A stretch of 19,988 nt of DNA from Rhodocollybia butyracea (taxonomy: Eukaryota > Basidiomycota > Agaricomycetes > Agaricales > Omphalotaceae): the NCBI GenBank assembly GCA_015501585.1, contig JADNRY010000979.1, forward strand, positions 1 through 19,988. Reading direction: 5' to 3'. Under the pieces are notes generated by a model. It was given only the letters and a program-made list of their open reading frames with translations. It made no database searches and was not told where the DNA came from. Below, piece after piece: positions 10,374-19,965 of the stretch. Every line of letters starts with the position of its first letter. Position 1 is the stretch's first letter. Both the position numbers and the translations under genes were made by a program.

Positions 10374-10681
10374 TGGACCAGCTGAGATGACGAAATACTT
10401 AGTGCTTCAAGAAAGAGCCAGCGAATATTTCTGGGCCAATGATAGTATGTGGAATCGTGGATGTAAAAGAAAAGCCTAGAAAAGCAGAGACGTCAAAGAT
10501 ACAACGGAAAGCCGAGAGCGACACCTGTACCGGTATCGCTTTGTATTTTGAGTTTAGCCAACGTGCTTACAACATGCAATCAACAACCTGACAAGCCATC
10601 CGGTGCACTGCCTGCCTGTGAACAGAGTCTGCCTAGGCAATCCGGAGATCATCCAACGTAGGTTCGTGCATGCACCTCTAA
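10374..10681. promoter_or_regulatory. Upstream region of A2
   Basis: The first 180 bases upstream of the start are colinear with the upstream flank of psiA (about 1446-1575) and share GAAAGAGCCAGCG and ACACCTGTAC. After that the two differ: psiA has the tandem array, while A2 has only a single related CAACGTGCTTACAACATGC. No TATA box or other element was convincingly placed. Confidence 0.35.
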
Positions 10682-10921
10682 ACAAATACCACTCATCATA
10701 GCTCCGAACGCATTCGCAAGATACAACAACTACTTCGCCGCGAACTTGCGCCTGTGGACTGCAAAGCCCACATTCTTACACCCCGAGAAGATGAGCCGTA
10801 CAATGTCTCTGCCATAGACATTCTCCCTACCGATGGCATCAAGTCCGTCGCAGTGCCTTGCTCACTTTATAGAGATCTTTTCAGTCACCCATTACATTAC
10901 TTACATTGTAGTCCTTCATAG
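10682..10921 (+). pseudogene. Orphan protein-like fragment, unknown
   Basis: A frame bounded by stops (TAA at 10679-10681, TAG at 10919-10921) has no ATG. It reads SSERIRKIQQLLRRELAPVD, then CKAHILTPREDEPYNVSAID and ILPTDGIKSVAVPCSLYRD. The composition is that of ordinary soluble protein rather than of random frames. A possible donor, TTGTAGTCC, lies near its end. It may be an exon left over from a gene disrupted when the A-B unit was duplicated. The family is not recognised. Confidence 0.3.
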
Positions 10922-11295
10922 GGGGTGACGACGCCGATTTGGAGGAATTTTGAAGAATTTTGCGACGCAATTTTCGCCGTTGGAGGTTTCGGATCTAGAA
11001 AGACGTCGGGAGTCGCGCTACAGGGCGGAAAATGAATAGTCCAAAATGAAGATGGGATTGTTCATGTACACACCTCTTCAGCTTTAGTGAGTCGAGTAAA
11101 AGTGAAAAAAAAAAGGCAAGGTACCTGCAAGCATGCGGTGGAACTCGGAGCAGAAAGGTCAACAGAATCGGATTACAGAGATCGACTAATGCTACAGCGA
11201 TTATATACAGTAATATGTCCAAGGAAACGTACACTAACAAAGTATTAACTTGAGAGATAAACGTAGAGTGTTCAAAAAAAGCAAACCCGTTGCCT
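10922..11295. other. 3' flank of B2, no separate gene seen
   Basis: The part from about 11150 is colinear with 1780-1930 beside psiB and shares AACTTGAGATAAACGTAGAG-like sequence. It is thus ancestral 3' flank of family B, probably including its 3' untranslated region. A run of ten A residues lies at about 11105-11115. The open frame of 164 codons that crosses into B2 from here is an antiframe shadow. Confidence 0.5.
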
Positions 11296-12483
11296 TTACA
11301 AAGCCGTACGACTAGACTTGAACGCCGGCTGACGATGGCTATGAATGACCTCTTCCACGTCCTCATCTTCAGACCCGGATTCTTCCTCCTCCTCGTAAAG
11401 CGAAGCACTGTGCGTGCTATGGACAGTCTCACGAGCGTACTCCGGAGACGCAAAACTCGACGTCGCGGACGGTTTCCGTTCAAGCGCAACGGGGATCGGC
11501 TGAGAAGGGGAAGCTCCCGGCGGGGGCGTCACATACCGGGGCAACGACTCTTCAGGCCTCTGAAGGATAAACCCTCTCAGCCCCGCAGCCTTCTCGCCCT
11601 GCCTTCCAAACCCATAGCCTGTTTTATCCATGCTCCTCACACTCCTGAAGGATCCAAACTCGGACGCGAGCTTTGGCTTCTCGCTCATGCTGTCCGCTGG
11701 ATATCCTGGGTACCCTGGCGAAACGTTGACGAAGACGGGACGAGGATCGTTTATGGTCGGAAGCACGGCTTTGCCCTCTGCACGCCACGAAGTGATAGAC
11801 CTCTTGGTCTTTGCGGACTCGCGGTAAATGAGACCAATGAACATGTTGAGACACCCGAGGGAGAAGAGGAAGAACGCTGAGACGAGGGTGAATTCATCGA
11901 CGTGATGAGAGAGGATCTGGGCGCCGATGAGGCCTTGGAAGATTCCAAGGGCGCCGGTACCGAACTCTGAACCGAGGACAGGGAAATAGTGGTCGAAGAA
12001 GGAGAGAGGCCAGGAGCATTCGGACACTAATACATCATTAGAAACAGAACAGAGGACGAACAAGTCCAGTAACTCACAAATGAGGATAACAGTCTGAAAG
12101 ATAATCAACAGACTCGCAACTACAGACCAGAAAATCCCAGCTGGCTGATTCGGAACCGTACTTCCCCTACACACGCCAAAAACGCCTTTAGTAACAGTAC
12201 TAGAAGCAGGTCGCCGACCCAAGGCAGAAAAACTTACGCAATGTAATCCATGTTCATAGCACTCATCGTCGAATTATTCTCCCCCTTATGCGCCTCGTAA
12301 AAATTAACAGCCTTGATATTCGTGACCACAACTTCGATATTACTCGAAAACACTAGAATCATCGCGATGATGCTTAATGCGCGGACGGCGTTGAGTCCGA
12401 TGAACGTGTCTGAGGAAAAGAGCCCGTCAATAAAAGCCAACCTGGAATGAGAAAAAGAACATACAAGCTCGGAGAGGTAACAT
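11296..12483 (-). CDS. DUF7598-like four-pass membrane protein (B2)
   Basis: The four exons are 12483-12465, 12409-12238, 12166-12078 and 12026-11296. They total 1011 nt and encode 336 residues with all junctions in phase. The start was chosen because exon 1 (MLPLRA) joins at a GTATGT donor to give RAYTFIGLNAVRALSII, the usual beginning of this agaric family. Membrane segments lie at about residues 8-30, 75-94, 117-133 and 139-161. The order of motifs VPNQPAG, FFDHYFPVLG, GALGIFQ, LSHHVDEFTLVSAFFLFSLG and SAKTKRSITSW is that of DUF7598 proteins. Residues 162-336 are a hydrophilic, Ser/Pro-rich, probably disordered cytosolic tail with an acidic run (EEEEESGSEDEDVEEV). The molecular role is unknown. 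It is the intact twin of psiB and lies upstream of A2 in the duplicated unit. Confidence 0.8.
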
Positions 12484-12502
12484 TTTCTAGATATTGTTCG
12501 TG

Positions 12503-12538
12503 GTTGGTTGTTTCGTTGGTTGTTTCGTTGGTTGTTTC
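12503..12538. repeat. Three perfect copies of a 12-base unit in the B2 leader
   Basis: GTTGGTTGTTTC occurs three times without a mismatch at 12503-12514, 12515-12526 and 12527-12538. On the transcribed strand the unit reads GAAACAACCAAC. The array ends 20 bases upstream of the B2 start codon, so it probably lies in the 5' untranslated region. Confidence 0.85.
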
Positions 12539-12539
12539 T

Positions 12540-13180
12540 AAGGGATACAGTCGAGTCGAGAAGTATTAGAGATCGTCAAGGTGTCCCAGCACCAGCTATT
12601 AGGTCGTTAAAAGAGTGAGGCCTCGAGGAAAAAGAAAGTAACAGCTCCAACACCAAAGGCGAAGGAAACTTGGAAGCAGCCGGGAGAAAGTAAAAGTGTG
12701 CATCACCAGGACAGACTTTCGTTTCTTATAAACAAAAAACGAGGTTCAATTCAGATAAAGTGGTTATTGTAAAAAAGTACAATGGCGCACAGAAGACAAA
12801 AGACAATGAACTTTTTTTGTACCCGGATTAGGAAATTTGATCCGAAGCGCTGGTTATGCCAAACTGTCACAAACAAAGTGTGTGGGTGAGCCGATGGTAC
12901 TCTAGTACTTAGTGTCGCCTCTGTATGATTATTTACTTACTACTTAGATACTTATGTTCGTTCCAATTGCAAGCTTCTTCGTCCAAAAGTGATGCCTGAT
13001 TGAGATTGATAGTTTCGGTCGGGCCGGCGCCACCGCAGGCCCGCGCTGACTTCGAACTTAGTATCCCGCTCGCCGGCGCTATCGTTCACCGTATTATCAG
13101 TGTTTATCTGGTGGATGTTTTGTTCGGGACGGTCCCGGGAGCATGGAACAGTATATTTCTAGGAAGCTTCACGCCTTTGT
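12540..13180. other. Spacer between B2 and A3
   Basis: It contains the presumed promoter of B2 (12540-12780, A-rich with pyrimidine stretches on the minus strand) and a GC-rich segment at about 13015-13080. Colinearity with the 3' flank of A2 begins only at about 13180. A 60-codon plus-strand frame at 13000-13182 has no recognisable feature. Confidence 0.4.
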
Positions 13181-13216
13181 GAGTATTTGTGTGGTCTGGT
13201 TAATGAGTCAGAATCC

Positions 13217-15569
13217 TCAGAATGCAAGCCGATGAAAGAAGAACCTACGCCGCAATTTTTGATTGGTAGTGAAATCAGCCCCACAAAAATAGCATATGTG
13301 TTTCCTTGTTCCAAAAGATCTATGCCGTGTCAATATATCTCCAGGAATGGCTACTGAACATTGAATAGTCAGCTACAAAAATTTTCGAACAAGAACTAGA
13401 AATTAAGCATACCATGACTTTTCTCCATAGTGACAACTCTACCACACAAGACACATATCTCATTCAGTGATGGCTCCCGATACACCATGACTCTATTTCT
13501 AAACGCATCGGGAGTAAGTGTAACCTCTTCACGGCGATATCCTTCACATTTATGGCCTGATATGCCACTCGTTGAGATCCCCAAGCGGTGAGGCAGAGGC
13601 TGGACTGATGGACTTGCGTTAAAAGCAGACTCAAGAAGGAAGTCCCCATACACCTCGGATATATCTGACAAGGGCATATCAAAGTAGAGGGACTGCCATA
13701 TAAGCTCACGTCGAGGCTGGCCCCAGTCACTTTCTGATGCTTGAGGAGACTCCAATTCAGCTGCAAAACCTTCACTCTGATTGCGGTAATCCGAATTGAA
13801 ACCAAGTTGATCAATCGTCAAGTCACGGAGCGCATATCGGTCGAATTTTTCTCCTAGAAAGAATGAGGTTCATGAGACCACTCGTCTTGCAAGCCTTCGA
13901 AACCAAAAATGGCGCACTCCAGATTGTATGATTTGCCTCGGTAAAAATCTGAAAGATTAAGGGTCTACCAGACCAGCCAACATCAGAGGTAGGTCCAGAC
14001 CTTCTTTATGAGCGAATTACACAGAGTGATTTCGTCAGTGTGTCGTTTAAGCCTAGTATCAGTATCCACAATATTGGGTGTAAAGCACACGACGGTGCGC
14101 CCAGAATCATCTGAGAAGGTGTCAAAGTTCTGACAGCATCCAGTGAGCAGAGTAACGGCTGAGACCTGAGACTAAGGACTTATTTCAACTGCAATCTGTG
14201 CCCAGGAAATGCTTGAGGCTACTTTGGACAAGTGGGCGAGTGCTGACTGTATCAGAGTTCAAAGATTGTACCATGACTAAGTACTTCATTTTAGACAGGA
14301 ACGTACCGCAATGCCATAAACCTGAGACCTTTTTCAACCGATATCACAAGAAATACAAGGTCTAGTGCGTGCTCACGGTTCGCAGACCCACGGTCGATGT
14401 TTCTTTTTCTCCTGTCACCAACGCCGCTGCAAGCAGGCAGCGAGTGTCTCTCCTATGCGCTGTGAATGTATTTGCAAGCCCGACACAAGGTGAGAACATT
14501 CGTGAATGAACATACCTCTCTCGTAGACGATATAACGCACATCAGCCTCGGTATCGGAATCTGAGAAAGGAGATATTCCTATGATGTTCAAGTGATGGCC
14601 ATTTCTACCGTTCACAAAACATTATAGGTGCTAACTTGAAGGAAAGCCACGAATCTATGGCGACGGTCACGCACACTAATCCCCTTGAAAATTCAAGCGT
14701 TTTTATGAATAACTACGTTGAATCCCAAGTAAGTATCAGCACAAAATAATCTTGGCTTAAAGTTGCGGTTTATGACTTACTTCTTTTGCTTCGCTGCCCT
14801 CGAATGTCTGAACAAACACGGCCATCGTCTCGCTAGATCCCTCTTTCGCGGTGACTGCACTGTTGAACGTCCATTTTTTTCTTGCGCGAACGACTCCCCA
14901 ACTGTGGAGCTTATGCCTAGGGTACTTTTCATCCATGAATATTTGCAAAATACACCGCAGGCGTTCGAAGTTGTAGTACTCACTACAGAAACCTTACTAG
15001 TATCAGAGTCCGAGTCCCGATCTTTCCGAAGGCAACGATAATAGATAAGAAGATTAGAGGTGATCTAGGAAAAGAATGGAATGATAACTTACTTTCAGAT
15101 CCATAGTAAGCATTGGTTGCCAATGTAAAATGACTACCGGATATGGTGAACCCGTGTGAGCCCATGAAGAACTGGCTTGATGCCTGGGCGAGTCACGATG
15201 TGATAGTGGCCATCATGGACATTTGAGTTGTGGAGAGTTGGAATACTCACTGCAGGATCTTTTAGAGGCAAGAGAGTTGGAGTTGACGCGTGCAGTGTTG
15301 CTGAAGACGAGGATTCAGTTTGGCTCAAGGGCGACTCAGATATAACGTCGGTATCCTAGTAGCGTAGTGAAAGAAGCAGGAATTAACGCGTGATAAGCAT
15401 CGGAAAGTCGACAGACCTGAGAAGTTGCCAGAGTCGCAATCTTTTTCGAATTAGGCTTCAGCAATAATCTAGCCAAGATTGTGATAATCCAGATTGACAG
15501 TATTGAAGCGAAGATGGGGAGGAGTTGGGAAATATATAACTCGGAGACGCGTAAATAGATGCCAGACAT
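13217..15569 (-). CDS. Family A copy 3: kinase-like-fold protein with N-terminal membrane anchor, no PB1 (A3)
   Basis: Hand splicing gives 14 exons: 15569-15417, 15355-15251, 15183-15093, 15021-14984, 14924-14781, 14712-14675, 14604-14516, 14459-14377, 14328-14307, 14242-14184, 14129-14001, 13948-13918, 13853-13413, 13353-13217. The sum is 1560 nt, 519 residues, all in phase. Exon 1 encodes a membrane segment (LLPIFASILSIWIITILARL) and exon 2 a Ser/Thr-rich linker; neither exists in A2. From exon 3 on it parallels A2, with VFVQTFEG, HHLNIIGISP, YIVYER and NFDTFSDDSGRTVVCFTP. The last exon encodes a short tail with a CxxC (CYFCGADFTTNQ) and a basic end instead of PB1. The donor after exon 10 reads AT (14183-14182) where the other copies have GT. 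Retaining that intron would truncate the protein. It may be a full gene with an unusual junction or a very young pseudogene. Confidence 0.6.
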
Positions 15570-15646
15570 AATGCTTCAAGCCCAGTGAGAAGCCGGTCAA
15601 AAATAAAGACTCAGAGTGGATGTAAGAGAAACAATGTAATTAACAG

Positions 15647-15740
15647 CATTTAAGCGCCGGGGAGCGGCAAGGCCCGCTTGGCCCTGCCCCGCCCGCTACT
15701 TTCACTGGGCGCTACTTAGTATTGACTTAGTACTAAGTAC
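15647..15740. repeat. Short GC-rich dispersed repeat, copy 2, and palindrome
   Basis: CATTTAAG, CGGCAAGGCCCGCT and a C-rich stretch (GCCCTGCCCCGCCCGCTAC) lie 80-110 bases upstream of the A3 start; the first 35 bases match 1713-1750. A perfect 14-base palindrome, ACTTAGTACTAAGT, follows at 15725-15738. This could be the end of a small non-autonomous element or a promoter segment shared by A copies. Nothing seen decides between the two. Confidence 0.45.
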
Positions 15741-15851
15741 TTAACGAGACCTTAGTAGTAGTTCTTATACTTTGCATAAAATGGTAGTTTCATGTTGCTT
15801 TAATTATGGCCATTTCCTCGGTAGAGACCTGATAGCCTTCGTGGAGATCAC

Positions 15852-17304
15852 TTGGAGATGATCACTTGTTGGGAGATCACCGTACAGCTTCAAGTTCGGA
15901 AGCGCCCATTTTTGCCTCCCACCATCATGGGCTTTCGTTCTCTGGTCAAATCCCACATATTCCGCCGGGACACGCATAAAGAGACCTTCCATGCACCAAT
16001 CTGGAAAATCCCCAGCGAGCTCATGCTGCTTATCTTCCAAAAACTCTGCCTTGAGTCTCTCCGCAGTAAGACAACCTTGGCAAATGGGCAACCAATTCCA
16101 TTCCCGCTGCTGCTGAGCGCAGTCTGCTCTAGCTGGCGCCACATAATGCTCGACAATTCCACACTATGGTCTATCATCTCCGTCGCTTTCACAAAAACCG
16201 GCAAAAAACCCAACGGTCGTGCTATCCATATCTTTCTTGAACGATCAAAAGCAGCTCCGTTGACAGTCCTTTTACAAGTACCATCTTCATTGTCTTCGGT
16301 TTCCAGAAAGACTATCCGCAACCGAGCCTTTCAGGCTCTCCTCCATGAAGCCCCCCGATGGAGAATACTCCACCTTACAGGCGATTTTCAGATTCTTCGG
16401 ATTGATCGACCCATGCGCATGGTTGAATCATTACCGAAACTTGAAGTCCTCACTCTAGAAAATAGGGAAGCTTGCGAAACACTTTCAAAGTTTCAGGTCG
16501 TACCAATGCCGAGTCTCTACCATGCCATCATCGACACTCCACGGGCACCAATCAATCCCCAGTCAATTCCATGGAACCAGATTACCATATTGCGCCTCCG
16601 AGGATGTCACAATGTCCTATCGCTGATACAACTCTGTCCTAAACTGACACAGCTAAGCTTCACCTTAGACTCTGAACTGGGTAGGGCACTTTCACAATAT
16701 CCAGTGCTCGCTTTCCGCCACAACCATGTGAAATCTCTATCATTGTGGTTAGTGCAGGATCCCGATATGCCCCGAGTGCTGAAAAAAGCTTTGGACGTGC
16801 TTGATTTCCCCTCGTTGGATACTTTGATTGTCCAGTGTTATGAGAGGCCACCCGTTCCCCGTTGCGTTACTGCTTTACTTATTGTGGACAAATTCATTCA
16901 AAGATCATCGTTCACTCTGACGGAATTTGGTATCCACGATATTTACATTTTCCATAACTTGAGTCTCCTCTTTTTCTTCCTCGCAATCCTTGACCACAAT
17001 CCTTCCATCACGCGCCTTGTCATTTTCGATCCGTCGAGAAGTTCAAAAGCTCAGGATGTCGTTGACCTTCTACGGCCTAAGCTTCCGAGAGCCAAACTGC
17101 TGCCAAAGCTACAAGCAGTAGAGTTTTGGACATGGAAAAAAGACTGCGATGAGCTGCAAATGGAATTAATCGGGTTTCCACCATTGGTTCTCGTTAACGA
17201 GTCCCAGGTTTGTAGTATAGCTATACTTTCATTCATTGGTGTCCATATTTATTCAATCTCAATAGATCCTAGTTCCTCAGCTTCAAATTGAGGAACTAGA
17301 TTGA
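15852..17304 (+). CDS. F-box protein of agaric type
   Basis: Exon 1 runs 15852-17207, the intron is 17208-17265 (58 nt), and exon 2 is 17266-17304, ending at TGA. The unspliced frame would add a hydrophobic tail, while splicing gives the usual end ESQ-ILVPQLQIEELD. The product has 464 residues from the first ATG, or 439 from the ATG at 15927, which may be the true start because the F-box follows soon after it. The F-box core is APIWKIPSELMLLIFQKL, followed by FPLLLSAVCSSWRHIML and STLWSII. The rest is a loose series of leucine-rich stretches such as LPKLEVLTLEN, ITILRLRGCHNV and FPSLDTLIVQC. By homology to the family it would be a Skp1-binding substrate adaptor of an SCF ubiquitin ligase. The substrate is unknown. 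No lesion was found. Confidence 0.85.
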
Positions 17305-17685
17305 AGTCATGAGCTTCTGCATGTGGGGTTAATGATGACTGCAATAGTTGTTGCGTGTAGTAGTCCAAAAAACGTTTTGCATAGAATGTGTCGTCAGACG
17401 ATTAAGCCAGCTCAATTCACAGTGACACATTGGCTCAAACAGGTTAGACTTGGTCACCCCGACTTCTGGCCCTCAGGCGTACTAATACTCCTGTGAAAGT
17501 GTAGACCCCCCCTTGCAATTTTTCTCGATTGACCGGTTTTCGAAGCCGCAAGCAGGCGGCCGATCAAAGAACTGGATTATGACCAGCTTGTTTCGGTTTG
17601 ACCGCCGTGTCGACAAATAACTCAGTCATCTCGCTGGAATTTTCTCAACCAAGCACTCCGCCAGCTCAGTCAATCTGACCTTTTT
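17305..17685. other. Spacer downstream of the F-box gene
   Basis: It probably begins with the 3' untranslated region of the F-box gene. No open frame, RNA fold or repeat was identified with confidence; there is a run of seven C bases near 17506-17513. Confidence 0.4.
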
Positions 17686-17689
17686 CATT

Positions 17690-17785
17690 CGCAACGGTGG
17701 GATTAGAACCCTGGCGTCAAACCCAGAGAGACGAACGCCGACACACCCTGATCGCATATCCCATCAGCAATAAAGATAAATATTT
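17690..17785 (-). repeat. tRNA-like remnant, possibly of a SINE
   Basis: On the minus strand the stretch GGTTCTAATCCCACC followed by CGTTGC looks like the T-arm (near B-box) and 3' acceptor strand of a tRNA. Upstream lie GGCGTTCGTCTCTC and GACGCC, which can pair as an anticodon-like stem, and a weak A-box region. The 5' acceptor strand does not pair with CCGTTGC and there is no normal cloverleaf, so it is not a working tRNA gene. It may be a decayed tRNA or a tRNA-derived short interspersed element. Confidence 0.35.
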
Positions 17786-17891
17786 ATATTCTATCCGTTC
17801 TTACGCACTAGGAACACACAATACGCCCATACGTACTTGAGGCCTTGAGGCCTTAGCCTTATCAAGGCCCTACAGAGACTCAAAACAGAAT

Positions 17892-19965
17892 CTATACATG
17901 AGGGATGAAAGTAGTCCATGGTACTTCTTGTAGCGCAGCCAAGGGAAGATCTCGAAGGAGAGTGAAGGCAAGAACAAAGGTGCCGAGTCTTGCTACGATG
18001 TACGCCATAAAACTCACAAGGTTAATCCATGCACATATGGGGATAAGGATCCTGTCCATCTTCAATAATCTGTATCTCTCGGGAACACATATTACCCCAA
18101 CAACAGTCATGAACATCAAGGGAACGAGGGTCATGCAGAGTGAGGTTGTCTGCCACAATACTCTTTCCATGTTTGTTGGGAACTGAAAAGTCCACCCTAC
18201 GCAGTGAATAGCGCCGAATATGGCTCCGAAAACATCTCCAAGTACGTGAGATACAAGGCACCATTTCTGTTAATGGGATAAAAGTCAGAAATGTGAAGTG
18301 GCGGACCTCCGTAGAAAGTAGGGACGCGGGTTGTGAACTTCAAGTTAGGGAAGCTTGTGGAATCAAGTTGAGTGGCCGGGGACATTCGAGTCGTTATGTT
18401 CAGTAAGAACTGAACAGACTCACGGCTCATAGTGTTCACATTGCGTTCGCGCGACCAAGGTTAACAAATGTAAAGGGGATAGGCCGAATCTCATACAAAC
18501 ACGGTTGATATACCGCTTGACATGCTCTAACAATGAAAGCGGAAGCGGAAGGCGAAGGTGAAGAGTACTCGAGTCTGAGTTGACCAGTGTATCTCTGGCC
18601 TCAGCAGATCTCGGTTCCTATCCCCGATCGGACTCGGACCTTCTGTACATATGGACTCCGAAGATGGAACGGAAGTTTCGCAATGTGATGGATCCCGATC
18701 TGCAACCTGCGCAGGCACAGCCAAGGATAGCTGGAAGCTCCTGCATCCGCAATATCAGCATCATCAGGAACAGCAGTGGAGTTACAGAAGTCATAATGTA
18801 GTGGGAACTTTTCGAAGGAAGGAAGTGTTACATCCAATGCAACCAAGTTGTCACCTAATCTATACAAAGGATAAAAAGGGTCCTCGATGGATTGCTTATC
18901 TTTGTTGTTTTTCTCCCTTCCTCCTGTATTCCTCCATCAGTCCTAGTGTCTTTTTTAATACTGCTGCCAGTGTCTGACAAAATACCGGGTTCAACCAAGG
19001 GTAATGATAGGTCAATCCGGGATAACGCAAACCTGGTTGATACAAATGCATCAGAAAAAAAGTTGGCATCAAAGAAGTCAGTCGAAAAGCCAGCAACGGC
19101 TTGCAAGGGGAATTGGAACATCTGGTTGTTGAAAGGAATGTCTGAAACCTCTTGAAGAGCGTCCGGGTCGGAAAACTCCATATCCTGGCGAGGCTGCATT
19201 GATAATAGGATTGGATGACGAACATCCAACGGCTTTTTCCACCATAAGATGTAAGTCAGTATGTTGAGAGAGGCGAAAGCTACAGTAGTAATCTCGAGCT
19301 CCGTGATAGGTAGATGTTGAAATGCTCGAGATATGACCTGAGCCATAAACCAATTGTCTGAACCAGAACAAGTGTCTTCGACACTACATCTCCTTTGCTT
19401 TTGTCCATGATCTCAGAGCTAGAGATGGAAGGTAAAGCGATGGATTTTCCTTCAGAAGGGTGACTAGTTCCGATGCCTGTAAGACCCCAATAACCTCTCC
19501 AGCTGCAGAGTCTTTGGTGAGCATGAACCCACCCATGACTAGAAACATCCCATGAGTGAGTGTCCAATCAGAGCCTGTAGAGACGTGAGGACAAAAAAAT
19601 ACAGCAGCATTCAAAACTTACAACTGGATAATTATGTAACTCTTTTACAGCTCTTCTCGCAGACCGCAATTGATTTGCTGCCCACAAGATTATATATTCT
19701 GGAGCAATCAGTGCCACAGCTAGTATCTTGACTCTTCGCCACCAAGATCCTGATCAGAGTCATGATGGGATGGAATATTGGGATGAACTGCAACCCAGGT
19801 ACATGTAAAGATCGTTGTGAGGCAGCTCCAGATAATCCCAGGGACAGAACGAGTAGAACTAGTATTTGGAGCGACCTGAGAGAATCCACTGGGGTTGACG
19901 TCGGGGCTGGGGTAGGAAGAGCGAATCCTTCCCGTATGAGGTAAAAAGAGCACTGCGATGAGCAT
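17892..19965 (-). pseudogene. Multi-pass membrane protein, decayed by several frameshifts (gene D)
   Basis: The gene follows a family common in agarics: SVPGIIWSCLTTIFTCTWVA with VHPNIP, then APEYIILWAANQLRSARRA (exon 1, 19965-19622), then after a 47 nt intron SDWTLTHGMFLVMGGFML, MDKSKGDVVSKTLVLVQTI, FQHLPITELEITTVAFASLN and YILWWKKPLDVR, later EDPFYPLYRLGDN and RVPTFYGG. The last exon (18266-17892) reads GAIFGAIHCVGWTFQFP, has several membrane segments and ends PWTTFIPHV. The frame breaks by one base at about 19741-19747, 19438-19447, 19350-19356 and 18905-18920, each place where the family sequence continues in another frame with no intron space. The junction before the last exon also fails to keep phase. 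The N-terminus MLIAVLFLPHTG could be a signal peptide. The role is unknown, and four or more lesions make it a pseudogene unless the assembly is faulty. Confidence 0.7.

Noticed and set aside
10995..11489. A 164-codon minus-strand frame with hydrophobic stretches
   Set aside because: It overlaps the B2 coding end in another frame and runs into conserved non-coding 3' flank. It has no counterpart that stays open in psiB.
11290..11880. A 196-codon plus-strand frame with an Arg-rich product
   Set aside because: It is exactly antisense to the last exon of B2, whose family signature, splice phases and membrane segments are clear. The equivalent antisense frames appear in the decayed copy at 1967-2351.
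14130..14183. The AT-starting intron of A3 as a U12 (AT-AC) intron
   Set aside because: It ends in AG, lacks the U12 donor ATATCCTT, and the orthologous introns in psiA and A2 are ordinary GT-AG introns. A point mutation is simpler.
15725..15738. The palindrome ACTTAGTACTAAGT as an operator or transposon terminus
   Set aside because: Perfect, but short and AT-rich. No second copy or target-site duplication was found in the window, so it is only mentioned with the neighbouring repeat.
15804..16321. Two minus-strand frames of 112 and 143 codons
   Set aside because: Both are antisense to the F-box region of the intact F-box gene and have no splice context or motif of their own.
19632..19889. 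A frame with a signal-peptide-like start (MDSLRSLQILVLLVLSLGLS)
   Set aside because: It begins with GTG and is an alternate frame of gene D exon 1. The frame with GIIWSCLTTIFTCTWVA and APEYIILWAANQ matches the known family instead.
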